Positions 33,004 to 42,355 of a stretch of DNA of 64,000 bases are shown one piece after another (within the stretch, counting starts at the first letter, position 1; the number at the start of each line of letters is the position of its first letter). A program made the translations under genes and the position numbers. The DNA lies in the NCBI GenBank assembly GCA_025359205.1, contig JANYHD010000032.1, positions 1 to 64,000 on the forward strand. Direction: 5' to 3'. The notes beneath the pieces were generated by a model, which saw only the letters and a list, made by a program, of their open reading frames with translations, was not told the DNA's origin and searched no databases. The stretch comes from Gammaproteobacteria bacterium (GTDB taxonomy: Bacteria > Pseudomonadota > Gammaproteobacteria > Steroidobacterales > Steroidobacteraceae).

Positions 33004-34380
33004 CTACTCGATGCGCAGCTTCTTTACCTTGTAGCGCAGCGCGCGAAAGGTGATGCCAAGGAGGCGTGCCGCCGCGGTCTTGTTATAGCGCGTCTGCTCG
33101 AGCGCCTTGAGGATCGCGTCGCGCTCGATGTGCTCGAGCTGGTCGCCGAGGTCCGAGCCGCTGGTGTCGGCCCCGGCCGCCGCCGCCTTCACGATGCTGG
33201 CGGCATCTCCCTCGGCGGCCGCGCCGGACGGCGCCGCGCGCAGCTGCAGATCGGCCACGCCAATCTGCTCGCCGGCGCACAGCGTGAGTGCGCGCTCGAG
33301 TATGTTTTCCAGCTCGCGCACATTGCCCGGAAAGCCATAGTCCTGCAGGGCAGCGAGCGCATCCTCCCCCAACGCGGGCGCCTCGCCACCGAGGCGGCGG
33401 CTTAAGCGGCGCAGCAAGGCCGCCGCCAGCTCGGGGATGTCGCTGGCGTGTTCGCGGAGCGCTGGCACGCGGATGTCGATCACATTGATGCGGTAGTACA
33501 GGTCCTCGCGGAATTTGCCGGCCTGCACCAGTGAGGCGAGGTTCTTATGCGTCGCCGACAGCACGCGCACGTCGATGGGCTGCTCGCGCTGCTCGCCGAC
33601 CGGGCGCACCGTCTTTTCCTGGATCACGCGCAGCAGCTTCACCTGCATGTGCAGCGGCAGGTCAGCGACCTCGTCCAGGAACAGCGTGCCGCCCTCGGCG
33701 CTCTGCACCAGGCCCTGCTTGTCGCTGACGGCTCCGGTAAAACTGCCGCGCTTGTAGCCGAACAGCTCGCTCTCCATAAGCTCGGTGGGAATCGCGCCGC
33801 AGTTCACCGGGATGAACGGCCCCTCGCGCCGCGCGCCGCTGCTGTGGATGAGGCGTGCCACCAGGTCCTTGCCGGTGCCCGACTCGCCCGAGATGTGCAC
33901 CGGCGCCTGGCTGCGCGCTACGCGCGCGATCAGCGCGCGCAGCGCGTCCATGGCAGGCGAGCCGCCGAGCAACTGCGGGCCAACGCGTGCGGATTCCGCG
34001 CCGTCATCCGCCCCCAGGCGGATTGCCACTGCAACCAGCCGCCGTAGCACGCCCAGGTCCAGCGGCTTGGACACGAAATCGAAGGCGCCGGCTTTGAGCG
34101 CGCGCACCGCGGTTTCGACATTGCCGTGCGCGGTGATCACCGCCACGGGCACCTGCGGCTGGTGCTGCTGGATCCAGGCGACGAGGTCCAGCCCGTCGCC
34201 GTCGGGCAGCCGCATGTCGGCCAGGCACAATTCGAAGCGCTTCTCGCCCAGCAGTCGGCGCGCCGTGGCCAGGTCTCCGGCGGCCGCCGTCGCCAGGTTC
34301 ATGCGCTCGAGCGTGAGCTTCACCAGCTCGACCAGGTCCGGCTCGTCGTCGACGATGAGTACGGTGGGTTTGTGTGCCAT
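33004..34380 (-). CDS. pilR: Sigma54-dependent response regulator PilR
   Basis: PilR activates pilA transcription with RpoN after phosphorylation by PilS. The 458-aa NtrC-type protein has a receiver domain (VDDEPDLVELV; phosphorylation site in CLADMRLPDGDG), an AAA+ domain with GESGTGKDLVARLIH Walker A and a GSFTGA sigma54-contact loop (a Ser variant of GAFTGA), and a Fis-type C-terminal helix-turn-helix (NKTAAARLLGITFRALRYKV). It lies between pilA and pilS and is transcribed in the same direction as both. Confidence 0.94.
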   Translation of the reverse strand: MAHKPTVLIVDDEPDLVELVKLTLERMNLATAAAGDLATARRLLGEKRFELCLADMRLPDGDGLDLVAWIQQHQPQVPVAVITAHGNVETAVRALKAGAFDFVSKPLDLGVLRRLVAVAIRLGADDGAESARVGPQLLGGSPAMDALRALIARVARSQAPVHISGESGTGKDLVARLIHSSGARREGPFIPVNCGAIPTELMESELFGYKRGSFTGAVSDKQGLVQSAEGGTLFLDEVADLPLHMQVKLLRVIQEKTVRPVGEQREQPIDVRVLSATHKNLASLVQAGKFREDLYYRINVIDIRVPALREHASDIPELAAALLRRLSRRLGGEAPALGEDALAALQDYGFPGNVRELENILERALTLCAGEQIGVADLQLRAAPSGAAAEGDAASIVKAAAAGADTSGSDLGDQLEHIERDAILKALEQTRYNKTAAARLLGITFRALRYKVKKLRIE

Positions 34381-34412
34381 GGCGGTAGCTTAAATCCAGG
34401 GCGGGTGGAAAA

Positions 34413-36080
34413 TCACAGCACGGGCGCGCCGGGCAGCATCACGGATGCCCAGCGCGAGGAATCGGCGAACACCAGGCGGAATGTGCTACCACCGCCCTTG
34501 CGCGGCTCGTACAGCAATGTTGCGCCGTTGATCTCGGCCAACTCGCGCGCCAGGAACAGCCCGAGCCCCGTGCCCTGCGCACCGCGCGTGAAGAAGGGCT
34601 CGAAGATCCGCTCCACGTCCGCGGCCGCGACGCCCGGGCCGCGATCGGAAACTTCGAGGCAGACGCGTCCATAACGGGCGAGGCGCGCCAGCAACAGCTC
34701 GACGCCCGGCGCGCCGCCCTCGCTATGGCCGTGGCGGTAGGCGTTCTCACACAGGTTCCACAGGATCTGGTGCAGCTGGCTTGGGTCGATGCTCGCCTCG
34801 AGGTCGGCCGCGGCGGCCTGCAGGTGGAAGCGCGCCAGGTCGCACTGCGTGGTGGCGCAGAATTCCTCGCGGAAGCGCGCGCACCATTCCGGCAGCGCGA
34901 TACGCTCGGGCTGCGGCGCTTCGCGCCGTGACAGGCGCAGCACATTGTCGACGATGGCGCTGACACGCTGCGCATTGCTGCGCATGATTTCGGTCATGCG
35001 CAGTTCCGCGGGCCCGAGGCCACTCGATTCGCCCAGCAGCTGCGCCGCGTGGCTCATCGCGCCGACCGGATTCCTGATTTCATGCGCAATGCTGGCGGTG
35101 AGCCGGCCCAGGGCGGCCAGTTTTGACTGTTGCACCCGCGTCGCTAGGGCGCTGGTGTCCTCGAGGAAGATGAGCACCGGCGCGGGTTCGGCCGCGCCCA
35201 GCGGTGCGAAGTGCGCCTCAACGATGCGCGCGCCATCGGCTGCGGTGAACGTGCCCTGCGGCGTCTCGCCGGGCAACAGCTCGGCCGCGCTGCGCCACGT
35301 GGTCAGCAAGTACAGCAGGCGTGGCGATACTTCGCCGAGCAACGCGCCCGGCACCGCGGCCGCGTCGCCCAGCATCTCGGCCGCCGACTCGTTGATCAGC
35401 CGGATGCGGTCGGTTGGGTCGACCACCAGGATGCTCTCGCGCAGACGCTGCACGATGTACTGCGACAGCTGCGCCATGTTCGCCAGGTCCACTTCCTGCC
35501 GTCGCACCTGCGCTTCGCTTTCGCGTAGCCGGTTGGCGACCGGCCAGGCGGAGGCCGCGACCAGGAACACGACCGCGCCCATGACGCCCGCCAGCAGGTA
35601 GTCGCCCGTGCCGCTGTAGCCCTGCAGCTGGCTGGCGATCTGCTGCGCCAGGATCGCGAGTGCAGCGATCGAGGCGATGACCAGTGCCTCGCGGCCCACC
35701 GCGAGCAAGGCCATCGACCCCACCGGGATCACCATCAGGATGCCGAGGTTGCTGTTCACGCCGCCGCTGGCGTACATCAACAGCGCGATCGAGCCCGCGT
35801 CGACCAGTGCGTGCGTGAGCACCAGCGTGCGCCGCCCCGGCCAGTGGCGCCGCCCGGCGAACGCCAGCACGGCCGCCAGGGCAAAATAACCCGCCAGCAC
35901 CAGGCGGAACAGTCGCGGCGCACTGCTGCCAAAGGCCGGCAGGGGCTGCGTGAGCAGGTGGATCGACAGCATCGCCGCCACCGCCAGCAGGCGGTAGAGG
36001 TTGGTCAGTCCGACGATGCGCCAGGCGAGATCGGTCTGCGCACTCTCGCCGCTCGCGGCGGCCTCGGCCTGGGAACTCAT
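34413..36080 (-). CDS. pilS: Sensor histidine kinase PilS
   Basis: PilS is the membrane kinase that senses pilin levels and controls PilR in relatives. The 555-aa product has about six membrane spans in the first ~190 residues, a PAS-like region (ILVVDPTDRIRLINESAAEM), an H-box ASIAHEIRNPVGAMSHAAQ, and ATP-binding N, G1 and G2 boxes (LCENAYRHGHSEGG, VSDRGPGVAAADVERIFEPF and GTGLGLFLARELAE). It precedes pilR by 32 nt and diverges from sucC. Confidence 0.94.
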   Translation of the reverse strand: MSSQAEAAASGESAQTDLAWRIVGLTNLYRLLAVAAMLSIHLLTQPLPAFGSSAPRLFRLVLAGYFALAAVLAFAGRRHWPGRRTLVLTHALVDAGSIALLMYASGGVNSNLGILMVIPVGSMALLAVGREALVIASIAALAILAQQIASQLQGYSGTGDYLLAGVMGAVVFLVAASAWPVANRLRESEAQVRRQEVDLANMAQLSQYIVQRLRESILVVDPTDRIRLINESAAEMLGDAAAVPGALLGEVSPRLLYLLTTWRSAAELLPGETPQGTFTAADGARIVEAHFAPLGAAEPAPVLIFLEDTSALATRVQQSKLAALGRLTASIAHEIRNPVGAMSHAAQLLGESSGLGPAELRMTEIMRSNAQRVSAIVDNVLRLSRREAPQPERIALPEWCARFREEFCATTQCDLARFHLQAAAADLEASIDPSQLHQILWNLCENAYRHGHSEGGAPGVELLLARLARYGRVCLEVSDRGPGVAAADVERIFEPFFTRGAQGTGLGLFLARELAEINGATLLYEPRKGGGSTFRLVFADSSRWASVMLPGAPVL

Positions 36081-36147
36081 GGCGTCAAGGTAGCATCCGT
36101 CACGGCTTTCCGCGACAATTCCGCACCTTCCGCTCCGGGCCCGCCTG

Positions 36148-37377
36148 ATGAACCTGCACGAATATCAATCGAAGAAAATTCTCGCCAGCTACGGGGTGCC
36201 AGTGCCCGAGGGGCTCGTGGCCTCGAACCCGGGCGAGGCCGAGGCCGCGGCGCGCGCGTTGGGCGGCGCGGTATGGGTCGTCAAGGCGCAGGTGCACGCT
36301 GGCGGACGCGGCAAGGCGGGGGGCGTGAAGCTGGCGCGCGACCTGGCCGAAGTCACGGCGGCTGCGGCCGGCATGCTCGGGCAGCGCCTGGTCACCAAGC
36401 AGACTGGCGCGGCCGGGCTGCCCGTAGAAAAGGTCTATGTCGAGGCTGGCTCGAACATCGAGCGCGAGCTGTATCTGAGCTTCACGCTCAATCGCGAGCG
36501 CGGGTGCATCGCCGTGGTCGCCTCAGCCGCGGGCGGCATGGATATCGAACAGGTCGCGCACGATACGCCGGAGCAGATTCTCTCGGTCACCGTGCATCCG
36601 GCTGCAGGCCTGCAGCCCTGGCAATGCCGGCAACTGGGCTTCGGCATTGGCCTCAAGGGCGAGCAGCTCGCTCAGTTCCAGTCGATCCTGCTCGCGCTCT
36701 ATCGCGTGTACACGGATAAGGACGCGAGCCTGATCGAGATCAACCCGCTGATCGTCACGCGTGAAGGCAAGCTGGTGGCGCTCGATTGCAAGCTCGACAT
36801 CGAGGCGAACGCGCTGTTCCGCCAGGGCGCGATGGCGGCGCTCCGTGACCCGGGCCAGGAGGATCCGGCCGAGCGCGTTGCCAGCGAACACGATCTCAAC
36901 TACGTCTCGCTCGATGGCGACATCGCCTGCATGGTGAACGGCGCCGGGCTCGCCATGGCCACCATGGACCTGATCAAGCTGCACGGCGGCGCGCCCGCCA
37001 ACTTCCTCGACGTGGGCGGCGGCGCCACCGCCGCGCGCGTCAGCACCGCCTTCGAGCTGATCCTCTCGAATCCGAACGTGCGCGCGATCCTGATAAACAT
37101 CTTCGGCGGCATCGTCCGCTGCGACCTGATTGCCGACGGCATCATCGATGCGGTGCGCGACGTGGGCGTGCGCGTACCGGTGGTGGTGCGCCTCGAGGGC
37201 ACCAACGCCGAGGCCGCGCGCGCCAAGCTCGCCGGCGGGTCGCTGGCGATCATCCCGGCGAGCGATCTCACCGATGCGGCGCGCAAAGTGGTTGCCGCGG
37301 CAAAATCCGCACCGCTCAAGTCTGCACCACCCAAGACCGCGGCGCCCAAAGCCGCGTTGGCCAAGGGCTCGCCATGA
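36148..37377 (+). CDS. sucC: Succinyl-CoA synthetase beta subunit
   Basis: SucC binds nucleotide and succinate in the TCA-cycle enzyme succinate-CoA ligase. The 409-aa ATP-grasp protein starts [20 protein letters not shown] and has [47 protein letters not shown] and [10 protein letters not shown]. It is ~20 residues longer than usual because of a Lys/Ala/Pro tail ([19 protein letters not shown]). A malate-CoA ligase role is a less likely alternative. The pilS-sucC adjacency is known in Xanthomonadales. The end overlaps sucD (ATGA). Confidence 0.93.
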   Translation: MNLHEYQSKKILASYGVPVPEGLVASNPGEAEAAARALGGAVWVVKAQVHAGGRGKAGGVKLARDLAEVTAAAAGMLGQRLVTKQTGAAGLPVEKVYVEAGSNIERELYLSFTLNRERGCIAVVASAAGGMDIEQVAHDTPEQILSVTVHPAAGLQPWQCRQLGFGIGLKGEQLAQFQSILLALYRVYTDKDASLIEINPLIVTREGKLVALDCKLDIEANALFRQGAMAALRDPGQEDPAERVASEHDLNYVSLDGDIACMVNGAGLAMATMDLIKLHGGAPANFLDVGGGATAARVSTAFELILSNPNVRAILINIFGGIVRCDLIADGIIDAVRDVGVRVPVVVRLEGTNAEAARAKLAGGSLAIIPASDLTDAARKVVAAAKSAPLKSAPPKTAAPKAALAKGSP

Positions 37378-38492
37378 GCGTTCTCGTCAACAAGCGCACC
37401 GCCGTCATCTGCCAGGGTTTCACCGGCAAGCAGGGCACGTTTCACTCCGAGCAGAGCATTGCCTATGGCACGCGCCTGGTCGGCGGCGTGACGCCCGGGC
37501 GCGGCGGCGAACGCCATCTCGGGCTGCCGGTATTCGACACCGTGCGGGATGCGGTGCAGGCCACCGGCGCCACCGCCAGCATGATCTACGTGCCCGCGCC
37601 CTTTGCGGCCGACGGCATCCTTGAAGCAGCCGAAGCCGGCATCGAGCTGGTCGTGTGCATCACCGAGGGCGTGCCAGTCAACGACATGATCCGCGTCAAG
37701 GCCGCGCTCGCCGGCACTGGCACGCGACTGGTCGGCCCCAACTGCCCGGGCGTCATCACGCCGGGTGAATGCAAGATCGGCATCATGCCCGGTTTTATCC
37801 ACAAGCCTGGGTGCGTCGGCATAGTATCCCGCTCGGGCACCCTCACCTACGAGGCCGTGTTCCAGACCACCAATAATGGCCTCGGCCAGAGCACCTGCGT
37901 CGGCATCGGCGGCGATCCGGTGCGCGGCATGAATTTTATCGACGTCATCGAATTGTTCGAGCGCGACCCGCAAACCGAAGGCATCGTCATGGTCGGCGAG
38001 ATTGGCGGGAGCGACGAAGAGGCCGCAGCTGAGCACATACGCCGTTTCGTCAGCAAGCCCGTGGTGGCCTACATCGCGGGCGTCACGGCACCGCCCGGCA
38101 AGCGCATGGGCCATGCCGGCGCGGTCATCGCCGGCGGCAAGGGCACGGCGGCCGACAAGTTTCGCGCACTCGAGGCCGCGGGCGTGCGCACCGTGAAATC
38201 ACCGGCGGAACTCGGCAGTGCGATGGCCGAGGTACTGCTGCGCACGCGGCGCGCGCGGGCCCGGGCGGCACATATCGCGCCGCGCGCACGGGCGCCGGCA
38301 CCGGGCAAACGTGCTGCGCGCGGCAAACGACGCGCAGCGAAGCCCGCGGCGAAGAGCGCAGCCAACCGATCAAGCAAGCGTTCCAGCAAGCGTTCCGCCA
38401 AGGGGCCAAACAAGGGCCCCAGCAAGGGCCCCAGCAAGGGCAAGGCTCGCGCCAGGCCGGCTGCCCAGCGTCGTGCGGCCCGCCGCCGCTAG
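37374..38492 (+). CDS. sucD: Succinyl-CoA synthetase alpha subunit with a long basic C-terminal tail
   Basis: SucD binds CoA and carries the phosphohistidine of succinate-CoA ligase. The catalytic part (about residues 1-289) is normal: [52 protein letters not shown] and the active-site histidine in [19 protein letters not shown]. Residues 290-372 are an added tail with 32 Lys/Arg in 83 residues and no Asp or Glu, rich in Ala, Pro, Ser and Gly, with short repeats such as [10 protein letters not shown]. Such histone-H1-like tails usually bind nucleic acid or polyanions. No stop or frameshift is seen at the junction. Confidence 0.93.
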   Translation: MSVLVNKRTAVICQGFTGKQGTFHSEQSIAYGTRLVGGVTPGRGGERHLGLPVFDTVRDAVQATGATASMIYVPAPFAADGILEAAEAGIELVVCITEGVPVNDMIRVKAALAGTGTRLVGPNCPGVITPGECKIGIMPGFIHKPGCVGIVSRSGTLTYEAVFQTTNNGLGQSTCVGIGGDPVRGMNFIDVIELFERDPQTEGIVMVGEIGGSDEEAAAEHIRRFVSKPVVAYIAGVTAPPGKRMGHAGAVIAGGKGTAADKFRALEAAGVRTVKSPAELGSAMAEVLLRTRRARARAAHIAPRARAPAPGKRAARGKRRAAKPAAKSAANRSSKRSSKRSAKGPNKGPSKGPSKGKARARPAAQRRAARRR

Positions 38493-38520
38493 TGCGGTGC
38501 CGTCGACGAACGGAGAGCGA

Positions 38521-40161
38521 TTGAACGCCAACGCGCGCCTGACCCTGGCGTTAGCGCAGACGAACCTGCTGGTCGGGGACGTGCAGGGGAATCTGGCGCG
38601 CGCGCTGCACCAGGCGGCACGGGCTCGTGACGAGCTGCATGCCGACCTGGTGTTGTTCCCCGAGCTCACGCTCTCGGGCTATCCGCCCGAAGACCTGTTG
38701 TTTCACCGCGGCCTGCGTAGCCAGATCGAGCACGCGCTGCAAGGCCTCGCCGCGGCCCCGGGCATCGGCCTCGTGGTTGGCTTCCCCGAATATGAGGGCA
38801 CGTGCATCTACAACAGCGCCGCCGTTTACCGCGATGGCCGGCGCGAGGCGCGTACGCGCAAGTCCTGCCTGCCGAACTACCGCGTGTTCGACGAGAAGCG
38901 CTATTTCACGGCGGGCGGCAACCCAGCCGTATTCGAATGCCAGGGCTTCCGCATCGGGCTGCTGGTGTGCGAAGACGTGTGGGAGAGCGAGCCCGCGCGC
39001 CGCGCCGCTGCCGCCGGCGCCGAGTTGCTGCTGGTCATCAATGCCTCGCCCTTCGAGGTGAACCGCCAGCAGATGCGCGAACGGGTGGTGCGTGAACGCA
39101 TCGCCGAGTGCGGCCTGCCGGTTGTGTACGTCAACCTGTGTGGTGGCCAGGACGAGCTCGTGTTCGATGGCAATTCCTTCGTCATGGACGCGCACGCGCA
39201 GCTCGCGCTGCGTGCGCCCGCGTACACCGAGGGGCTGTACTGCGTGCAGTTCGAACGCCGCGCTGGCAAGCCCGTACCCATTCCCGGCGAAATCGCCCCT
39301 GAACTCAGTGTCGAGGCCAGCGTCTACCAGGCGCTGGTGCTGGGCGTGCGCGACTACGTCTCCAAGCACGGTTTTCCAGGCGTGGTCATGGGCTTGTCCG
39401 GCGGCGTGGACTCCGCGCTGACCCTGGCGATCGCCGTCGATGCGCTCGGCGCCGAGCGCGTGCAGGTTGTGATGATGCCCTCGCGTTACACCTCGAAGAT
39501 GAGTATCGAGGACGCGGACGCGCAGGCGCGCCGCCTCGGCGTGCAGATCAGCACCATTCCGATCGAAAGCATGTTCGAAGCCACGCTCGGCGCGCTGACC
39601 GCGGAATTCGCTGGTCGCGCGCCCGACACGACCGAAGAGAACATCCAGGCGCGCACCCGCGGCCTGCTGTTGATGGCGATCTCGAACAAAACCGGTCGCA
39701 TGCTGCTGACCACCGGCAACAAGAGCGAGATGGCCGTGGGCTACGCCACGCTTTACGGCGACATGAACGGCGGCTTTGCGCCGATCAAAGACTGCAGCAA
39801 GCTGCTGGTCTATCGCCTCGCGAACTACCGCAATTCGCTGGCGCCCGCGGACGAGCCCGTCATCCCGGCGCGCGTGATCGAGCGCGAACCGAGCGCCGAG
39901 CTGCGCCATGGCCAGAAAGACACCGACTCGCTCCCGCTCTATTCGGTACTCGATCCGATCCTCGAGGCCTTCATCGAGGAGGACCTCTCGGTCGATGAGA
40001 TCTGCGCCCGCGGCTTCGAACGGGCAGTGGTCACGCGCGTGCTCAACATGGTCCAGCGCAACGAGTACAAGCGCCGCCAGGCGCCGCCGGGCGTGCGCGT
40101 GAGCGCCCGGGCGTTTGGGAGGGATTGGCGGTATCCGATTACCAGCGGATATCGACGCTAG
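38521..40161 (+). CDS. nadE: Glutamine-dependent NAD+ synthetase
   Basis: NadE amidates nicotinic acid adenine dinucleotide to NAD+ with glutamine and ATP. The 546-aa product has an N-terminal nitrilase-type glutaminase domain (Glu in LFPELTLSGYP, Lys in TRKSCLPNYRVF, Cys in LLVCEDVWE) and a C-terminal synthetase domain with the PP-loop GLSGGVDSALTLAIAVDALG and TTGNKSEMAVGYATLYGDM. The start is a TTG at 38521 with GGAG 5 nt upstream, giving MNANARLTLALAQTN; the longer in-frame extension overlaps the sucD tail and looks non-coding. Confidence 0.93.
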   Translation: MNANARLTLALAQTNLLVGDVQGNLARALHQAARARDELHADLVLFPELTLSGYPPEDLLFHRGLRSQIEHALQGLAAAPGIGLVVGFPEYEGTCIYNSAAVYRDGRREARTRKSCLPNYRVFDEKRYFTAGGNPAVFECQGFRIGLLVCEDVWESEPARRAAAAGAELLLVINASPFEVNRQQMRERVVRERIAECGLPVVYVNLCGGQDELVFDGNSFVMDAHAQLALRAPAYTEGLYCVQFERRAGKPVPIPGEIAPELSVEASVYQALVLGVRDYVSKHGFPGVVMGLSGGVDSALTLAIAVDALGAERVQVVMMPSRYTSKMSIEDADAQARRLGVQISTIPIESMFEATLGALTAEFAGRAPDTTEENIQARTRGLLLMAISNKTGRMLLTTGNKSEMAVGYATLYGDMNGGFAPIKDCSKLLVYRLANYRNSLAPADEPVIPARVIEREPSAELRHGQKDTDSLPLYSVLDPILEAFIEEDLSVDEICARGFERAVVTRVLNMVQRNEYKRRQAPPGVRVSARAFGRDWRYPITSGYRR

Positions 40162-40164
40162 CGC

Positions 40165-40354
40165 ATTCGGGTTGCGGGTGTTTCCGTCCGGCGATGTGGT
40201 CGGCCGCGCCTCCAAAGCGAGGCGAACCTTGCCGCTCGCTGCCGGAACGGCTTGTTGTGGCAGCGAAGACTGGTACGAAGCACCGCGTTCCGGCAGCGCT
40301 CGCGTCAAGGCGTCCTCCGACACATCGCCGGACGGAAACACCCGCAACCCGAAT
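40165..40354. repeat. ~190-bp palindromic intergenic element with perfect 34-bp terminal inverted repeats
   Basis: Arms at 40165-40198 and 40321-40354 are exact reverse complements over 34 nt, and extend 4 bp further inward past a one-base bulge (40200-40203 with 40317-40320). Inside lies a second exact 13-bp inverted pair (40237-40249 with 40286-40298) and a CCTTG/CAAGG pair (40227-40231 with 40306-40310), so nearly the whole segment can fold into one long structure. It sits between the convergent ends of nadE and bamD. No ORF within it is convincing. It resembles a BIME or MITE-type element; it could also act as a bidirectional terminator. Confidence 0.85.
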
Positions 40355-40488
40355 ACACGGGCGGGGCGGTGCCGTGGTGGGCAGCTCCGACGACGTGCAG
40401 TCTCGGGTGCCCGCAGTAATTGCAGTGCGCGTGCTCACGCGGGTTCAAGTCAGCGAATTTTTAGCCAGCGCGAGCGCGCGTGCACGCT

Positions 40489-41313
40489 CTACCAGATGTG
40501 CCACCAAGAATTCCGCCGCGCCACCCGCGCGCTGCTCTCGTTGTAGTTGGCCTGGTAGACCTTTTCGATATTGCTCTGTAGGTCCTTCAGGCCCAGGTGC
40601 TTGTAGCAGTCGATCATGATCGCCAGCGCATCCTGGACCGCCGGGGCGCCGTCGTATTCCTCAATCGTGCGCTGGGCGCGCTGGGCCGCAGCGTCGTAGG
40701 CGCCGCGCTTGACGTAGTAGCGCGCGACGTTGACTTCGTATTCGGCCAGGCGGTTGCGCAGGTAGATCAGCCGGCGCTGCGCATCGTGCGCGTACTCGCT
40801 CCTTGGGAACTGCTTGACCACGGTGGTGAAGGCGGTGATTGATGAGGCGAGTGAAGCGGGCGGGCGCTTGGCCATGTCGACGCCGAACCAGCGCTCGAAA
40901 GCCCAGGGCGTGTGCTCGTAGTCGATCAGGCCCTTCATGTACCAGGCGTAGTCGATGCGCGGGTGCGTCGGGTTCTCACGCAGGAACTGCTCGGCCGCGT
41001 CGGTGGCCGCTTCATTTTCGCCCTTGCGGTAGTAGACGTAGATCAGATCGAGCCTGGCCTGGCGCGCCTGGTCGGAAAACGGAAAGCGCGAGGTAAGCGC
41101 TTCGTACAATTTGACCGACAGCTCGTAGTCACTGTTGTTGAGCGCCTTGTGGGCGTCGCGGTACAGGGTTTCGGCCGTATAGCGATTGGGATCGCGAGCC
41201 TTGCCGTGGTGGGCACAGCCCGCCAGGGTGATACAGGCCAGCAACAGCGCCAGCCCGAGCGAGCGGGCCAGGTGACGAGAATGAGCGGGACCGGAGACCT
41301 TGCTGGCTGCCAC
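40489..41313 (-). CDS. bamD: Outer membrane assembly lipoprotein BamD
   Basis: BamD is the essential lipoprotein partner of BamA in outer-membrane protein insertion. The preferred GTG start at 41313 (AGGG 6 nt upstream) gives 274 aa with a signal peptide ending in the lipobox LAGC (Cys33). The mature part has TPR-like repeats (ETLYRDAHKALNNSDYELSV, AATDAAEQFLRENPTHPRID, RAQRTIEEYDGAPAVQDAL) matching BamD. It is divergent from rluD, the conserved arrangement in gammaproteobacteria. About 327 nt separate it from nadE and hold the palindromic element. Confidence 0.94.
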   Translation of the reverse strand: MAASKVSGPAHSRHLARSLGLALLLACITLAGCAHHGKARDPNRYTAETLYRDAHKALNNSDYELSVKLYEALTSRFPFSDQARQARLDLIYVYYRKGENEAATDAAEQFLRENPTHPRIDYAWYMKGLIDYEHTPWAFERWFGVDMAKRPPASLASSITAFTTVVKQFPRSEYAHDAQRRLIYLRNRLAEYEVNVARYYVKRGAYDAAAQRAQRTIEEYDGAPAVQDALAIMIDCYKHLGLKDLQSNIEKVYQANYNESSARVARRNSWWHIW

Positions 41314-41377
41314 GTTGTACCCTGCGACGCGAAAGCGCCAGTATAGCGAATAAACCTGCCGCAGCTGCGACCACGAC

Positions 41378-42355
41378 ATGCCCGCCAAGTTCCGCATCCA
41401 TGAGTTCGAATTGCCCGCCGCGCTGGCCGGCGCGCGTTTCGACGTCGCGCTGGCCGCAACGCTGCCGCAATACTCGCGCGCGCGGCTGCAGCGCTGGATC
41501 AAGGACGGTTCGGCATTGCTCGATGGCCGCACGGTGGTCCCGCGGGCGCGGCTCGCAGGCGGAGAGCATGTGCGCCTCAAGGCCGAATTCACGCCAGCAA
41601 CGGGTGTGGCGCCCGAGGCGATCGCGCTGCGCATCGTGCACGAGGACGATTCGCTCCTGGTGATCGACAAGCCGGCCGGACTCGTGGTGCATCCGGGCGC
41701 CGGCAATCCCTCGCACACGCTGCAGAATGCGCTGCTGGCGCACGATCCGGCGCTGGCGCTGGTGCCGCGCGCCGGGCTCATCCACCGGCTCGACAAGGAC
41801 ACGAGCGGCCTGCTGGTGGTGGCGCGTACACCCGAGAGTCATCACGCGCTGGTGGCGATGTTGCAGCGGCGTGAGATCGCGCGCGGCTACCTGGCATTGT
41901 GTTTCGGCCAGCCGACCGCGGGCGGCACCGTCGACGAGCCGATCGGCCGCCATCGCTCGGTGCGCACGCGCATGGCGGTGCGCGGCGACGGGCGCGAGGC
42001 CGTGACGCACTATCGGATCGAGGAGCGCTTTCGCGGCCTCACGCTGCTAAGGGTGCAGCTCGAGACCGGGCGTACGCACCAGATCCGCGTGCACCTGGCT
42101 CACATCGGGCTGCCGATCGTGGGCGACCCCGTCTACGGTGGCCGTCGACGCCAGGTCGCCGGGGCAGGCGCGCAGCTGGAGTCGGCGCTGCGTCTTTTTC
42201 GCCGCCAGGCCCTGCACGCGCAACGGCTCGCCTTCGATCACCCCGCGACCGGGCGCCACCACACCTTCGAAGCACCCCTGCCCGATGACTTCCGCGCGCT
42301 GCTGGCAGCACTGCGCTCCGATGCGGACGAGCGCGCGGACGCGCGGTTCTCATGA
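41378..42355 (+). CDS. rluD: 23S rRNA pseudouridine(1911/1915/1917) synthase RluD
   Basis: RluD makes three pseudouridines in helix 69 of 23S rRNA. The 325-aa product has an N-terminal S4-like domain (RFDVALAATLPQYSRARLQRW) and the RluA-family catalytic motif LIHRLDKDTSGLLVVAR containing the active-site Asp, followed by LETGRTHQIRVHLAH. It is divergent from bamD and overlaps pgeF by 4 nt, exactly the known rluD-pgeF (yfiH) pairing, and clpB lies two genes on as in enterics. Confidence 0.94.
   Translation: MPAKFRIHEFELPAALAGARFDVALAATLPQYSRARLQRWIKDGSALLDGRTVVPRARLAGGEHVRLKAEFTPATGVAPEAIALRIVHEDDSLLVIDKPAGLVVHPGAGNPSHTLQNALLAHDPALALVPRAGLIHRLDKDTSGLLVVARTPESHHALVAMLQRREIARGYLALCFGQPTAGGTVDEPIGRHRSVRTRMAVRGDGREAVTHYRIEERFRGLTLLRVQLETGRTHQIRVHLAHIGLPIVGDPVYGGRRRQVAGAGAQLESALRLFRRQALHAQRLAFDHPATGRHHTFEAPLPDDFRALLAALRSDADERADARFS

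Noticed and set aside
40115..40619. Several short frames through the nadE-bamD palindrome
   Set aside because: They arise from the inverted repeat and give mirror-image Arg/Gly-rich products; no start signals support them.
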